A stretch of DNA of 64,000 nucleotides from Xanthomonas fragariae (GCF_900183975.1 NZ_LT853882.1:2659501-2723500); one strand, 5' to 3'; shown: positions 28,949-39,325, counted from the first letter of the stretch. Translations and numbers: made by a program. The notes: generated by a model from the sequence alone, not told the origin.

Positions 28949-30243
28949 CAGCGCAGCGCCTGCCAACGTGCATGCAAAACGTCCAGCTGCAGGTCTGCAG
29001 CCGCGCCTGGCGAGACACGGGCCGCCAAACTGCCTTCCGGCGTGCGCCCCTGCCCTGCGGTGTCGTAGGCTTCCGCTGCAGCCTTGTAAGCCTCGCGGAA
29101 CGGCACGCCAGCCACGGCCGCTTCCACGGCTACATCGGTGGCATACATGCCCGAATCGATCGCCGCACGCAGTTTGTCCGGGCGCCACTCCAGATTGGCC
29201 AGCAGCGCAGGCAGCAATTCGAGAGCTGCCAGGCCACGCCCGAATCCGTGCACGATTGCGCCCTTGCTGCTCTGCAGATCGCGGTGATAACCCGAGGGCA
29301 GCGATAGCAGTTGTTCGATCTCGGTACGCGCTGCCGCCACGCTGGCGTGGGTCGCACGCATCAGCTCGATCACGTCGGGGTTGCGCTTGTTCGGCATGAT
29401 CGAACTGCCGGTGGTGTATTGCGCCGGCAAGGCAACAAACGCGAATTCGCCGCTGGTGAACAACGACAGATCCCAGGCGATGCGGCGCAAATCCAGCGTA
29501 GCGCTGCCCAGTGCTTCGAGCGCAGCCAATTCGTATTTACCGCGCGAGAGCTGCGCATAGATCGGCGATACCTGCAGCCGTGCAAAGCCCAGCTCGGCGG
29601 TGGTATGCGCGCGATCCAGCGGCAGATTCACGCCATAGCCGGCTGCAGTGCCGAGCGGATTGCTGTCCACAAGCTGCAAGGTGTCGGTCGCACGCACGGC
29701 GTTGTCGACAAAAGCTTCTGCCCAGCCCGCCCACCACATCCCAGCCGATGACACCACCGCACGCTGGATGTGCGTATAGCCCGGCACTGGCAACTCGGCT
29801 TCCGCTTGCGCGCGATCCAACGCTACCTTGGCGATCTCGCTGCTGAGCTCGGCGACGCGTTGCAGTTTTTCCTTCAACCACAAGCGCGTGGCAACCAGGA
29901 TTTGATCGTTACGGCTACGTCCGGTGTGAATCTTGCGGCCGGCATCGCCTAGCCGCTCGGTCAAGCGCGCTTCGATGGCCGAATGGCAATCTTCGTACTG
30001 CTCATCGAGCACGAACGCGCCGCTGCGAAAATCATCGGCCAGCAGATCGAGCTGTTTGCTCAGCCCGCCCAGTTCCTGCAGCGACAGAATGCCGATGTGC
30101 TGCAGCCCCTGCGCATGCGCCTTGCTGGCAGCGATGTCGTGCAGGAAGAACTCGCGGTCCAGGATTACGTCGTCGCCAGCCAGGAAGCTCTGGATCTTGG
30201 CGTCCACCGCCACGCCGGGTTTTTGCCACAGTAAATTGGTCAT
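28948..30243 (-). CDS. argH: Argininosuccinate lyase
   Basis: Last step of arginine synthesis: argininosuccinate to arginine plus fumarate. Fumarase/aspartase-superfamily signature [12 protein letters not shown] with the catalytic Ser is present, along with HTGRSRNDQ and EDCHSAIE blocks. 431 residues from ATG 30243. An 81-base gap separates it from argC upstream; two small genes follow with one-base overlaps. Confidence 0.95.
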   Translation of the reverse strand: MTNLLWQKPGVAVDAKIQSFLAGDDVILDREFFLHDIAASKAHAQGLQHIGILSLQELGGLSKQLDLLADDFRSGAFVLDEQYEDCHSAIEARLTERLGDAGRKIHTGRSRNDQILVATRLWLKEKLQRVAELSSEIAKVALDRAQAEAELPVPGYTHIQRAVVSSAGMWWAGWAEAFVDNAVRATDTLQLVDSNPLGTAAGYGVNLPLDRAHTTAELGFARLQVSPIYAQLSRGKYELAALEALGSATLDLRRIAWDLSLFTSGEFAFVALPAQYTTGSSIMPNKRNPDVIELMRATHASVAAARTEIEQLLSLPSGYHRDLQSSKGAIVHGFGRGLAALELLPALLANLEWRPDKLRAAIDSGMYATDVAVEAAVAGVPFREAYKAAAEAYDTAGQGRTPEGSLAARVSPGAAADLQLDVLHARWQALR

Positions 30244-30324
30244 CAGGGGTCCTGTTACGGGACCGGGGATCCGGAAAAGGCAGGAGCGTGCGCACTCGCT
30301 TTCCCGGGTCCACGGCCCCAGGTA

Positions 30325-31275
30325 TTACAACGGAATCGCGGTCCACTCGTCCCAGCCAAACGCCAGGTTGAGGTTCTGCATCGCCTGCGTCGCGGCGCCC
30401 TTAAGCAGGTTGTCCAGCGTCGCCACCACCACCACACGCTTGTTGCCCGGCGCCAGCGTCACGCCACCGATCTGCACGCCGTGCTTGCCGGCAATATGGC
30501 TGACCCATGGCGCCTCGTCGACGATCTCGATCAGCGGCTCGTCTGCATACCGCTGTGCGTAGCGCGCCTGGATCTGCTCGCGCGTCAACGGTTGCTGCAG
30601 CCACATGTTGACGGTCACGGTGATACCACGGAAATGCGACGCCACATGCGGCATGAACTCCACCGGCACGCCGAGCTGGGCGGATACTTCGCGCTCGTGG
30701 ATGTGATTGGTCAGCGCATACGGCATCAGATTATTGGCAAGTAACTCGGGGTTGTTCTTGACCGACGGCGTGGTGCCCGCGCCGGAATAACCAGACACGC
30801 CAAAGCACTGCGGCGGGCCGGCCAGTTGATCGAGCAGCGGCGCGATCGTCAGCTGCAACGCGGTGGCATAGCAGCCCGGGTTGCTGATGCGCTTGTGCCC
30901 GCCATACTTGCCACGCGTAAGCTCCGGCAGCCCGTAATACCAAACCGGATTGAAGCGGTAATCGGCAGATAGATCGATCAACAACGTTTGCGGCCTGGCC
31001 ACATCGATTGTGGCAACGAAGGGTTCGGCCTTTCCGTTGGGCAACGCAAGAATCACCACATCGACGGCCTTGGCGGCAACCGCGTCGGCATCCAGGCTTT
31101 CGTAGCGCAACTGGCCATGGTAGGCGTCGTTATGGTCGGCCACACGTTGTCCGGCCAATTCGCGCGAGGACACGAAGATCAACTGCAGGTGCGGATGCGC
31201 CGCCACCAGCTTGATCAATTCCGAACCGGTGTGCCCGCGGGCACCGACGATGCCGATGGTCGTTTGAACAGTCAT
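30325..31275 (-). CDS. argC: N-acetyl-gamma-glutamyl-phosphate reductase
   Basis: NADPH-dependent third step of acetylated arginine synthesis. N-terminal nucleotide-binding motif [13 protein letters not shown], catalytic Cys in [12 protein letters not shown], and a downstream [13 protein letters not shown] loop. The start at 31275 overlaps the stop of the upstream GNAT gene by four bases (ATGA), giving 316 residues; the frame is open further to 31482 inside that gene. Confidence 0.95.
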   Translation of the reverse strand: MTVQTTIGIVGARGHTGSELIKLVAAHPHLQLIFVSSRELAGQRVADHNDAYHGQLRYESLDADAVAAKAVDVVILALPNGKAEPFVATIDVARPQTLLIDLSADYRFNPVWYYGLPELTRGKYGGHKRISNPGCYATALQLTIAPLLDQLAGPPQCFGVSGYSGAGTTPSVKNNPELLANNLMPYALTNHIHEREVSAQLGVPVEFMPHVASHFRGITVTVNMWLQQPLTREQIQARYAQRYADEPLIEIVDEAPWVSHIAGKHGVQIGGVTLAPGNKRVVVVATLDNLLKGAATQAMQNLNLAFGWDEWTAIPL

Positions 31276-31883
31276 GCGTTTGCTTCCAGGCGGAACTGCA
31301 GGTGGCGTTTGACCCCGGCCCATTCCGTATCGATGATGGAGAACACCACGGTATCGCGTGGCGTACCGTCTGCGTGGCGGGTGTGGTTGCGCAGCACACC
31401 GTCCTGCTTTGCCCCGAGGCGCGCAATCGCCGCACGCGAGGTATGATTGAACCAACTGGTCTCGAACACCACGCTCAGGCAACCCAGCGTTTCGAACGCG
31501 TGCTGCAGCAGCATCAGCTTGGTTTCGGTATTGACGCCGCTGCGCTGCACGCGCGGCGCGTACCAGGTGTAGCCGATCGACAGCCTGGGCACCGTCGCGT
31601 CCAGCCCGTAGTAGCGCGTGCTACCGACGATCTCACCGGCCGCATCGCGCACCACGGACGGCAACATCGCGCCATCCGCCTGCGCTGCCAATGCTGCAGC
31701 GACGTAGCCATCCACCTGCGCCGGTGCTGGCACGCCGGTGTACCACAGCCGCGACAATGCACCGTCGCCCAGCGCATCGCGCAGGCCATCGGCCTGCTCA
31801 GCCTGCAATGGCTCCAACGTGGCGTGCTGTCCGCGCAATATCGGCAACTCGCGCCAGGGCGGTGGCAATGCGAGGGTCGTCAT
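31272..31883 (-). CDS. GNAT-family N-acetyltransferase
   Basis: A 203-residue acetyltransferase of the RimJ/RimL type: [27 protein letters not shown] and [17 protein letters not shown] form the acetyl-CoA binding region, [21 protein letters not shown] the distal part. It lies between argB and argC with a four-base overlap to argC and a five-base gap from argB. Substrate unknown; its position may reflect acetylation in the arginine route but it is not a recognisable NAGS. Confidence 0.82.
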   Translation of the reverse strand: MTTLALPPPWRELPILRGQHATLEPLQAEQADGLRDALGDGALSRLWYTGVPAPAQVDGYVAAALAAQADGAMLPSVVRDAAGEIVGSTRYYGLDATVPRLSIGYTWYAPRVQRSGVNTETKLMLLQHAFETLGCLSVVFETSWFNHTSRAAIARLGAKQDGVLRNHTRHADGTPRDTVVFSIIDTEWAGVKRHLQFRLEANA

Positions 31884-31888
31884 CGCGC

Positions 31889-33232
31889 TCAGCCCAGCAG
31901 CGTCGGCTGACGCGTCGCGCAGTGCGCAACGCAGTGCTGGATCTGTTCGAAGTTTTCCAGCCCGTACCAGAACACCTTCCACTTCTCCTGCTTGATGCAG
32001 CCGTCAGACTCGGCGTAGTAGAAGATGTTGACCTGGTTGTTGTGGCGCGAGCGCCAGAAAAGTTGTGGCGTTTCTTCGCGCATCACGTTCCACACCGCGC
32101 GCCCCAGGCCTTCGCCCTGGGCATCGTCGAGCACCGCAAACTTGTCCAGATAGGTGAGCCTGCCCGCTCCGAGGGTGCCTTCATCGGTGAGAATCACCGC
32201 CGCGCGATAATTTTCGCTGACGTAGGCGCGCAGCAGCTTAGTGTTGCTGAAGTAATCGGGCACCAGCGTGCGGCCGAAGCTGGACTGGATCAGCGAGGTC
32301 AGTCGCGGCAGATCCAATTGGTCCCACGAGCTCGCATGCAACACGCGTTCACCGCGCCGTACCAGCGTACCGGAGCCTTTGTGCGTGAACAGTTCTTTGG
32401 CCAGGTCTGCCGGTCGAGTGATCGACACCGACGATTCCAGCGGCAAACGATCCAGCAAGTCCTTGATCTGCTCGATCTTGACCCGCATGCCGCCATTGAT
32501 CCACGGCTGCTGCATCAGATGCTCGAACTCGGTGGATAGGTTGATCGAATCGATCAACTTGCCATCGGCATCCAGCAACCCACCGGTACCGGTGAGGAAG
32601 ATGATTTTGTACGGCTGCAGCTCCTGCACCAACTCATTGGCAGCAAAATCCGCATTGACGTTGAGTATCTGCCCGCTTGGCGTCTCGCCCAGGCTGGTGA
32701 TCACAGGGATCGAGCCGGCCTGCAGGCTGGCTTCGATCGGTGCCAGATTCACCGCCTTGACCTCACCGACCAAGCCATAGGTATCGCGGTCCAGATACTC
32801 GGCCTCGAACACGCCGCCGGTGATCGAAGTCGCGCGCGCGCCGTTCTGCTGCAGCGCCTCGACCAGTTTGAGGTTGGATGCCTGGAATACCTTGCGCACG
32901 ATCGCCAAGGCTTCCGGCGAGGTCACCCGCAGCCCGTTGAAGGTGCGCTTCTCGATACCGGCTGCCGACAGCTCGGCATCCAGCTGCGGGCCGGCGCCAT
33001 GCAGGACGATCGGCGTCAGCCCCACTTCCTGCAAAAACGACAACGACGAAGTCAGCGCGTCCAGATCGTCGCGCAGCACCGCGCCGCCCACCTTGACCAC
33101 CGCAAAGCGCTTGGCATCGAGCTGCGAAAAACGCTTGAGGTACTGGCTGATTTCCTTGGCGCTGGCCATGCTCGAAAGCAAGCGCACGATGGTCTGGCGG
33201 GTCTGTGTGTGGGGCTGTGCGGAAAGGGACAT
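31889..33232 (-). CDS. argB: Bifunctional N-acetylglutamate synthase/kinase
   Basis: One 447-residue chain combines the first two arginine steps. Residues ~30-285 form the amino-acid kinase domain ([41 protein letters not shown]). Residues ~290-440 form a GNAT domain related to vertebrate NAGS ([30 protein letters not shown]). This fusion was described from Xanthomonas campestris and is related to animal NAGS. It is presumably inhibited by arginine. Start taken at ATG 33232; a second ATG 21 codons in (MASAKEISQ) is possible. Confidence 0.95.
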   Translation of the reverse strand: MSLSAQPHTQTRQTIVRLLSSMASAKEISQYLKRFSQLDAKRFAVVKVGGAVLRDDLDALTSSLSFLQEVGLTPIVLHGAGPQLDAELSAAGIEKRTFNGLRVTSPEALAIVRKVFQASNLKLVEALQQNGARATSITGGVFEAEYLDRDTYGLVGEVKAVNLAPIEASLQAGSIPVITSLGETPSGQILNVNADFAANELVQELQPYKIIFLTGTGGLLDADGKLIDSINLSTEFEHLMQQPWINGGMRVKIEQIKDLLDRLPLESSVSITRPADLAKELFTHKGSGTLVRRGERVLHASSWDQLDLPRLTSLIQSSFGRTLVPDYFSNTKLLRAYVSENYRAAVILTDEGTLGAGRLTYLDKFAVLDDAQGEGLGRAVWNVMREETPQLFWRSRHNNQVNIFYYAESDGCIKQEKWKVFWYGLENFEQIQHCVAHCATRQPTLLG

Positions 33233-33280
33233 TGCCGTGATCGAAATGAGAAATGGCCGCGCCAGGCGCGGAACGAGGCG

Positions 33281-34396
33281 TTAGTGCGAGCCGTTGATGA
33301 TGCGATTCACCGATTCTGCATAACGCTGCAATTGCGCAAGCGTTACGAACTCGTCGGCGGTGTGTGCCTGAGCGATATCGCCAGGGCCATACACCAATGC
33401 GGTATAGCCGCTGGCCGAGAACAGCGAGGCCTCCGTCCAGAAGTCCACCGCGTTGCCGATCGGCAGATCCAGCGCATCGGCCACATCGCGTGCAGCCAGA
33501 CGACGTTCCTCGGCACGGGCAATGCCTCCCGACGGCAGGCTAGGCCCACGAAAGGTTTCTTCAAAGTGCGCTGCAGCCGGCTCGGCAAACCCGGCTAAAG
33601 TTGCCAGCAATCCGTCCACGTCCATCGATGGCAGCGGTCGAAAACCAAAACGCACCTCGGCCGCCGGCGCGATCATGTTGGCCTTGATGCCCCCATCGAC
33701 CCGACCGATGTTGAAACGCAATCCGGTCAAGCCACCGAAGCGCGCATACGCCAGCGACTCGACGTGATCTAGCGCCTTGCCGCCCCAACGCATCGCCTGA
33801 TGCAAGGCACTGGCAGAAGAGTCCTGCTTGCCCGACGCATGCCCGGCACGCCCGGCGAACTGCATCAGCACCGAACTGATCCCGCGATGCGCCAGCACCG
33901 CTTCGCTCATCGTCGGCTCGGCCACCAGCACGGCCTCATAGGGCAATCCACGCGCCAGAAACGCCGCAATACAGCGCGGATCGTTGGCTTCTTCGTCGGA
34001 CGAAAACAGCAACGCCGCATCGCCCTCGCCGGCATTGGCAGCAGCCACCAGCGCCGCCGCCGCGCCTTTGATGTCGCAGACACCCAGACCGATCACGCGA
34101 TCGTCGGTGCGCCGCATCACGTGCGGATCGGCGCTCCAATGCGGCGAATCCGGAACAGTGTCCAGATGCACGTTGAACAGATAGTTCGGCTTTCCACGTA
34201 CCGCATAGAAGCTCACCGCCCCGGCGCCGTGGTCGATTACCTCGACATGAAACCCGGGCAACTGCGCACGCAGATAATCGAAGATGCCGCCCTTGGCGGC
34301 AATCGTACGCGGCGGATTGCGGGTATCGAAGGACACCAGCGCCTGCAGATGCGCAAGCGTGGCTCCAAGCAGCGAAGAATCGGTCGAAGTCGTCAT
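33281..34396 (-). CDS. argE': N-acetylcitrulline deacetylase (ArgE-like)
   Basis: M20-family metallohydrolase that removes acetate from N-acetylcitrulline in the Xanthomonas arginine route. Metal ligands are visible in NVHLDTVPDS (His, Asp), CDIKGAAAAL, SSDEEANDP (catalytic Glu pair) and near the end in GPGDIAQAHTADEF. 371 residues from ATG 34396; MVPMTT upstream is an alternative start nine bases earlier. Its neighbour argF' makes acetylcitrulline, which supports this substrate over acetylornithine. Confidence 0.9.
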   Translation of the reverse strand: MTTSTDSSLLGATLAHLQALVSFDTRNPPRTIAAKGGIFDYLRAQLPGFHVEVIDHGAGAVSFYAVRGKPNYLFNVHLDTVPDSPHWSADPHVMRRTDDRVIGLGVCDIKGAAAALVAAANAGEGDAALLFSSDEEANDPRCIAAFLARGLPYEAVLVAEPTMSEAVLAHRGISSVLMQFAGRAGHASGKQDSSASALHQAMRWGGKALDHVESLAYARFGGLTGLRFNIGRVDGGIKANMIAPAAEVRFGFRPLPSMDVDGLLATLAGFAEPAAAHFEETFRGPSLPSGGIARAEERRLAARDVADALDLPIGNAVDFWTEASLFSASGYTALVYGPGDIAQAHTADEFVTLAQLQRYAESVNRIINGSH

Positions 34397-34479
34397 CGGC
34401 ACCACATCAGCGGCTACACCAGCAGCCAGGAAAAACGTTCTCGTTGCAATACAGGATCGGACGAGGGAATAGCGTCACC

Positions 34480-34511
34480 TATTCCCCAAACCCGAATCCA
34501 GAATCCCCGCT
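34480..34511. repeat. Intergenic AATCCC-type repeat between argG and argE'
   Basis: ATTCCCCAAACCCGAATCC followed by AGAATCCCCGC occupies the gap just after argG. Same word family as the gaps at 4,085, 27,087 and 35,805. Confidence 0.45.
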
Positions 34512-34512
34512 C

Positions 34513-35754
34513 TCAGCGATTCACCTGCGCATATAGTGTGGAACTCATCCCGAACAGCTTGATGAAGCCTTCGGCCTCTTCCACGCCCCAGTCGGCCGAC
34601 TGCGCGTAAGTCGCGCCCTTGGCGTTGAGCAGGTGCGGCGAACGCACGGCCACCGCATCGACGCGGCCACCGCGGGTTTCCAGCGTGACTTCGCCGTTGA
34701 CCTTGGACTGCGAGGACTTCAAAAACGCCTCGATATCGGTCTTGAGCGGGTCGTGATAGAAGCCTTCGTACACCAGCTCCACCCACTTTCGCGCTACGTC
34801 CGGCTTGAAGCGATTCTGCTGTTTGGTCAGCACCGCATCCTCCAGCGCACGGTGCGCGGTCAGCAGCGAGATCAGGCCCGGCGCTTCGAACACGATACGG
34901 CCCTTCAATCCGATCACGGTGTCGCCGGTGTACACGCCACGGCCCACACCGTACTGCGCGAACAAGGTGTTGAGTTTGGCCAGGATCTTCGCGCCCGGCA
35001 GGGGCTTGCCATCCAGTTCGACCGCCTCGCCTTCGACGAATTTCAGCGTCACCGTCAGCGCCTCGGTCGGCCACGCGCTACGCGGCGCGCACCAGCCACG
35101 TGCCCCCTCCCCCGGTGCTTCCCAACGATCGATCTCGCCGCCGGACATGGTCAGACCGAGCAGGTTCTCGTTGATGGTGTAGGCCTGCTGCTTGGCACGC
35201 ACACCGAAGCCGCGCGTTTCCAGATACTTCTGCTCATAGGCGCGGGTGTGGGTGTGCTCTTTCTGGATTTCGCGGATTGGCGCAACGATCTGGTAATCGC
35301 CCAACGCCTTGACTGCCAGATCGAAACGCACCTGGTCGTTCCCCATGCCGGTGCAACCGTGCGCGATGATGCGCGTGCCCAGTTCTTCGGCGCGCTTGAG
35401 CGCGGCATCGACGATCAGATAACGGTCCGACACCAGCAACGGATACTGGCCCTGGTACCCCTCGCCCGCCCACACGAACGGCTTGACGAAGCCTTCCCAG
35501 ATCGCCGGACCGCCATCAACGGTGACATGGCTGGCCGCGCCAAGCTCGGCGGCGCGCTTCTCGATGAACTCACGCTCCTCGGCATCCACACCGCCGGTAT
35601 CGGCGAACACGGTATGCACGGCATAACCACGCTCCTGCAGATATGGAATGCAGAAGCTAGTGTCCAGGCCACCGGAGAAAGCCAGGACGATGTCCTTGCT
35701 GCCGGCAGTGGAGAGTGGGGAGTCGGGATTGGTTGAAGCGGTCTGCTGCGACAT
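34513..35754 (-). CDS. argG: Argininosuccinate synthase
   Basis: ATP-dependent ligation of citrulline and aspartate. The P-loop-like PP-motif is [12 protein letters not shown] near residue 24, followed by [27 protein letters not shown] and a dodecamer-type C-terminus. Start ATG 35754 gives 413 residues; the in-frame extension to 35817 is intergenic. The N-terminal region is Ser/Thr-rich and variable. Confidence 0.95.
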   Translation of the reverse strand: MSQQTASTNPDSPLSTAGSKDIVLAFSGGLDTSFCIPYLQERGYAVHTVFADTGGVDAEEREFIEKRAAELGAASHVTVDGGPAIWEGFVKPFVWAGEGYQGQYPLLVSDRYLIVDAALKRAEELGTRIIAHGCTGMGNDQVRFDLAVKALGDYQIVAPIREIQKEHTHTRAYEQKYLETRGFGVRAKQQAYTINENLLGLTMSGGEIDRWEAPGEGARGWCAPRSAWPTEALTVTLKFVEGEAVELDGKPLPGAKILAKLNTLFAQYGVGRGVYTGDTVIGLKGRIVFEAPGLISLLTAHRALEDAVLTKQQNRFKPDVARKWVELVYEGFYHDPLKTDIEAFLKSSQSKVNGEVTLETRGGRVDAVAVRSPHLLNAKGATYAQSADWGVEEAEGFIKLFGMSSTLYAQVNR

Positions 35755-35804
35755 GGAGGTCTCTCTGAAATTGACTAATTTGGGTCGGGAGCCGGGTTCG
35801 CCGT

Positions 35805-35830
35805 TGCGAATCCCCAATCACGAATCCCGG
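35805..35830. repeat. Intergenic AATCCC-type repeat at the argG/argF' junction
   Basis: GCGAATCCCCAATCACGAATCCCGG spans the gap and the last codons of argF'. Member of the same dispersed word family. Confidence 0.4.
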
Positions 35831-36843
35831 CTGTCCTGGCCCACCAGGGCAGCCATGATCGCTTTCTGCACATGCAGACGATTCTCGGCTTCATCGATGG
35901 CGATGCAGTTGGGCGAATCCATCACCGCGTCGGTGGCCTTGACGTTGCGACGCAGCGGCAGGCAGTGCGAGAACACGCCGTTGTTGGTCAGCGCCATCTT
36001 GCGTTCGTCGACGATGAAGTGCTGGTACTGGTCGCGGATTGGCTTCTCCGGTTCCCAGTTGCCGAAGAACGGCAGCGCGCCCCAGCTCTTGGCGTAGACG
36101 ACATCGGCGCCGGCATAGGCGCTGTCGATGTCGTGGCTGACCTGCAGCGAGCCGCCGTTTTCGGCCACGTTCTGCGCTGCCCAGTCCATGTAGCGCTGAT
36201 CCAGAATGTAGTCCGACGTCGGGCACAGCAAGGTCACGTCCATGCCCATGCGAGTAGCGATCGTCAACGCGGAGTTGGCCACCGCGGTGTTCAACGGCTT
36301 GGGGTGATAGGTCCAGGTCAGCAGATACTTCTTGCCGCGCAGATCCGGAGTGCCGAAGTGCTGCTGCAGCGCGAGCGCGTGCGCCAGCTCCTGGCATGGG
36401 TGGGTGATCGTCTCCATGTTGATCACCGGCACCGGCGAATACTTGGCGAAACTCTTGAGCACCTGGTCTTCGCGGTCCTTGGACCAATCGACGAACTTGG
36501 GAAACGCGCGCACGCCGATCAGATCGACATAACGGCCCAGCACACGCGCCACTTCGGCGATGTGCTCCTCGGTGTCGCCATCCATGACCGTGCCCAAATT
36601 GAACTCGATCGGCCACGCATCCTTGCCCGGCTGCAGCACGACGGCATGCCCGCCCAACTGGAACGCGCCCAGCTCGAAGCTGGTGCGGGTGCGCATGGAC
36701 GGATTAAAAAACATCAGTGCGATCGACTTGCCCTTCAGCTCGCTTCCCAGCTTGTTGCGTTTGAACAATGCGGCCTGGGTCAACAGCGCGTCCAGTTCGG
36801 CGCGACTCCAGTCCTGCGTGTTCAAGAAGTGCTTCAGTGACAT
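35818..36843 (-). CDS. argF': N-acetylornithine carbamoyltransferase
   Basis: Transfers carbamoyl phosphate to N-acetylornithine, giving N-acetylcitrulline; known to replace ornithine carbamoyltransferase in Xanthomonas. Carbamoyl-phosphate motif FNPSMRTRTSFE, then GGHAVVLQPGKDAWPIE (with the Trp/Pro-rich loop specific to this branch) and ETITHPCQELAHALA. 341 residues from ATG 36843. First structural gene of the cluster, 104 bases after the candidate attenuator terminator. Confidence 0.93.
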   Translation of the reverse strand: MSLKHFLNTQDWSRAELDALLTQAALFKRNKLGSELKGKSIALMFFNPSMRTRTSFELGAFQLGGHAVVLQPGKDAWPIEFNLGTVMDGDTEEHIAEVARVLGRYVDLIGVRAFPKFVDWSKDREDQVLKSFAKYSPVPVINMETITHPCQELAHALALQQHFGTPDLRGKKYLLTWTYHPKPLNTAVANSALTIATRMGMDVTLLCPTSDYILDQRYMDWAAQNVAENGGSLQVSHDIDSAYAGADVVYAKSWGALPFFGNWEPEKPIRDQYQHFIVDERKMALTNNGVFSHCLPLRRNVKATDAVMDSPNCIAIDEAENRLHVQKAIMAALVGQDSRDS

Positions 36844-36947
36844 CGATCGATCCTTTGCTGCGTGCTTCTGCTGCGTGGTCCGCCAGGAGCGACGGGGTGC
36901 GCGACATGCGCGTTTCTTGCGGTTGAAACTTTTGTGACGCCAAAACG

Positions 36948-36975
36948 AAAAAACCCAGCCTTGAGGCTGGGTTTT
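36948..36975 (-). terminator. Attenuator terminator upstream of argF'
   Basis: On the minus strand AAAACCCAGCC, loop TCAA, GGCTGGGTTTT form an 11-bp stem followed by a T run. It lies between a leader ORF and argF'. The 5' arm ACCCAGC can instead pair with GCTGGGT at the end of the leader ORF (37,011 to 37,005), which would prevent the terminator. This gives the two mutually exclusive structures of a classical attenuator. Confidence 0.75.
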
Positions 36976-37002
36976 CAACAACGGAACGGCTAAACGGCCC
37001 GA

Positions 37003-37104
37003 TTACCCAGCGAAGATGTGGGATTCCGGCCGGCGGGCACGCGAGGTCATGCCGGAGGCCATCCGAGCGGCGCTGGTGTCGTGCTGAAAAGCGTTCGCTT
37101 GCAT
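37003..37104 (-). CDS. Arginine-rich leader peptide (33 residues) of the arg cluster
   Basis: ATG 37104 to TAA 37003 encodes a 33-residue peptide, MQANAFQHDT at the start, TSRARRPES near the end and HIFAG before the stop. Four Arg codons occur, three clustered at residues 22, 24 and 25. Codons 32-33 plus the stop (GCT GGG TAA) contain the antiterminator strand; codons 10-11 (ACC AGC) could pair with it as a protector. Ribosome stalling at the Arg codons would leave GCTGGGT free to pair with the terminator arm. A GAGGA lies 11 bases upstream. Inferred from sequence; no protein function expected. Confidence 0.65.
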   Translation of the reverse strand: MQANAFQHDTSAARMASGMTSRARRPESHIFAG

Positions 37105-37154
37105 AGGGCGCGAATCCTCGCACGCATGCGGGCACGGCGCAACCGCTGCGCAAG

Positions 37155-37670
37155 TCATCGCGGCGGCGCGACGATGGCATCGGGAATGTACGGGGTCACC
37201 GAAACCCGGATGCGCAACCGGTTACCCGGATCTTCCGGCAACCGCGAGCGGTATTTGGTGCCCTTGTAAACGTAGTCCACGTCAAAGGCGATCGGGCGCC
37301 GGAACTCGCGTGGCACTTCCACTACCCGGCAGTTGCGGCGGGTGCTGGTCGGCGGCACCGCCACTGCGGCAGCCGGCTCGGGGCGCCGCGAGAACACCTC
37401 CTTGACCGAATCCACCACGCGGTTGATGCGGCCTTCGTCTTCGGCTGAAGCGGCGGCTACCGACGCAACCTGCTCGGCCTGGCACTGTTCTTCGATACGC
37501 GTCGCACGCAAGGTCTGGTAGACCGGCTCCACGTTAAGCACCTGCGCGTAGTCCAGCTTCACGTTCTCGATCACCACGACCCGATTTTTGGGGTCCGGCT
37601 CTGCCGCGTGCACCGAGACTGCTTGCCAGGCAAACACACACAGCAGCATGAAGAACGGAGAAGGTCGCAT
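37155..37670 (-). CDS. Exported protein of unknown function
   Basis: A 171-residue protein from ATG 37670 with a signal peptide (MRPSPFFMLLCVFAWQAVS, cleavage near VHAAEP). The C-terminal part, IAFDVDYVYKGTKYRSRLPEDPGNRLRI, resembles the end of glycine-zipper/surface-antigen-like periplasmic proteins; here no glycine zipper precedes it. Two Cys residues may form a disulfide. Located just upstream of the arg leader on the same strand, but the leader has its own start region. Function unknown. Confidence 0.7.
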   Translation of the reverse strand: MRPSPFFMLLCVFAWQAVSVHAAEPDPKNRVVVIENVKLDYAQVLNVEPVYQTLRATRIEEQCQAEQVASVAAASAEDEGRINRVVDSVKEVFSRRPEPAAAVAVPPTSTRRNCRVVEVPREFRRPIAFDVDYVYKGTKYRSRLPEDPGNRLRIRVSVTPYIPDAIVAPPR

Positions 37671-37819
37671 CAGTAGCAGGAGGGCGCAGCAAGGCAATAC
37701 GTGAGTCTATGGAGCTTGCGATCACCTGGGCTGAACGCAACCCATCCGGTTGCCTTGCGTGGCTGCGAGTTCGCCATCCGGCCGCAACGGGCTAGAATCG
37801 CGCGGTTACCTTTTTTCAG

Positions 37820-39241
37820 ATGCCGATGAGCCTGCGCCTGCACAACACCCTGACGCGGCGGGTCGAGCCGTTCGCGCCGCTCGATCCGTCCAGCCCCACG
37901 CTGTATGTGTGCGGCCCCACGGTCTACAACTATGCGCACATCGGCAACGCACGCGGCCCGGTGGTGTTCGACGTGCTGGCCGCGCTGCTGCGGCGCCGTT
38001 ACGGCACGCTGCGCTATGCGCGCAACATCACCGACGTGGACGACAAGATCAACGCCGCCGCACAGGCGCAGGGCGTGCCGATCTCGACCATCACCAATCG
38101 CTTCGCCGCGATCTATCGGCAGGACATGGCCGCGCTCGGCGTGGTGCCGCCGGACATCGAGCCGGAAGCCACTGCGCATATCCCGCAGATCGTGGCGATG
38201 ATCGAGCAATTGATCGCCAATGGGCATGCCTACGCCGCCGAAGGCCATGTGCTGTTTGCGGTGGCAAGCTTCGACGGTTACGGCAAGCTGTCGCACCGCG
38301 ATCCGGACGAAATGCTGGCAGGGGCGCGCGTCGATGTAGCGCCATACAAGCGCGAACCCGGCGACTTCGTGCTGTGGAAGCCCTCCAGCGACGACCTGCC
38401 TGGCTGGGACTCGCCATGGGCGCGCGGCCGCCCAGGCTGGCATATCGAATGCTCGGCAATGGCCGCGGCGCATCTGGGCCCGACCATCGACATCCATGCA
38501 GGCGGCGTGGACCTGCAGTTCCCGCACCACGAGAACGAGATCGCGCAGAGCGAGTGTGCGCATGGCGGCGCCACCTTTGCGCGGTTCTGGCTGCACAACG
38601 GCATGCTCAATTTCAGCGGCGCCAAGATGAGCAAGTCGCTGGGCAACATCGAAACCGTGCACGACCTGATCGCCAAGCATCCGCCAGAGGCGCTGCGCTA
38701 CGCGTTGTTGAGCGCGCATTACCGGCAGCCGCTGGATTGGTCGGATGGATTGATCGAGCAGGCCAAGAACACGCTGGACCGATTGTATGGCACGTTGCGT
38801 GATCTGCAGGACGTGCCGGCCACCGCCACGATTCCGGCGGCAGTCGAGGCCGCACTGGACGATGACCTCAACACACCGCAAGCGCTAGCCGAAGTGGCGC
38901 GCATCGCCACTGAGGCGCGCAAGGCCACGGAAATTCCCGACAGGGCGCGAATGAAAGCGGAGCTGCTCGGAGCCGGGTTGACGCTTGGGCTACTGCGGCA
39001 GGAGCCTTCAGCATGGTTCCAGCGAGGCCCTGGTGTTTCTGGTGCTGTCACAGTGGGCTTGGCGCCCACGGGCGGGAAGCGACAGTCCTTCGATGACTAC
39101 GTTGAGGAAAAAATTTCCGAACGAACAGCCGCGAAAAAAGCCAAAGATTTCGCCCGCGCCGACGCCATCCGCGAACAACTCGCCGACGAAGGCATCGTGC
39201 TCGAAGACACCGCGCAAGGCGTGCGCTGGAAACGCGCATGA
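37820..39241 (+). CDS. cysS: Cysteinyl-tRNA synthetase
   Basis: Class I aminoacyl-tRNA synthetase charging tRNA-Cys. HIGH-type motif [11 protein letters not shown] follows the first zinc Cys in [18 protein letters not shown] and the [10 protein letters not shown] block supply further zinc ligands; KMSKSLGN is the second signature. 473 residues, close to the usual ~460; a start two codons later (ATG 37826) is equally possible. The segment around residues 395-425 ([15 protein letters not shown]) looks like a lineage-specific insertion. Confidence 0.95.
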   Translation: MPMSLRLHNTLTRRVEPFAPLDPSSPTLYVCGPTVYNYAHIGNARGPVVFDVLAALLRRRYGTLRYARNITDVDDKINAAAQAQGVPISTITNRFAAIYRQDMAALGVVPPDIEPEATAHIPQIVAMIEQLIANGHAYAAEGHVLFAVASFDGYGKLSHRDPDEMLAGARVDVAPYKREPGDFVLWKPSSDDLPGWDSPWARGRPGWHIECSAMAAAHLGPTIDIHAGGVDLQFPHHENEIAQSECAHGGATFARFWLHNGMLNFSGAKMSKSLGNIETVHDLIAKHPPEALRYALLSAHYRQPLDWSDGLIEQAKNTLDRLYGTLRDLQDVPATATIPAAVEAALDDDLNTPQALAEVARIATEARKATEIPDRARMKAELLGAGLTLGLLRQEPSAWFQRGPGVSGAVTVGLAPTGGKRQSFDDYVEEKISERTAAKKAKDFARADAIREQLADEGIVLEDTAQGVRWKRA

Positions 39242-39325
39242 CCCTGTGTTCTCCCATCGGAAGAAAGTGGCGCGTAGCGCCGGATGAGCGTGCGCCTCGG
39301 ACATAATCGATCGTCGGTCATGGCA

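Noticed and set aside
36953..36975. Reading the hairpin before argF' as the terminator of the upstream exported-protein gene
   Set aside because: The exported gene ends at 37,155, about 180 bases earlier, and an Arg-rich ORF with complementary strands lies between. Simple termination is still possible, but the attenuator model explains more of the sequence.
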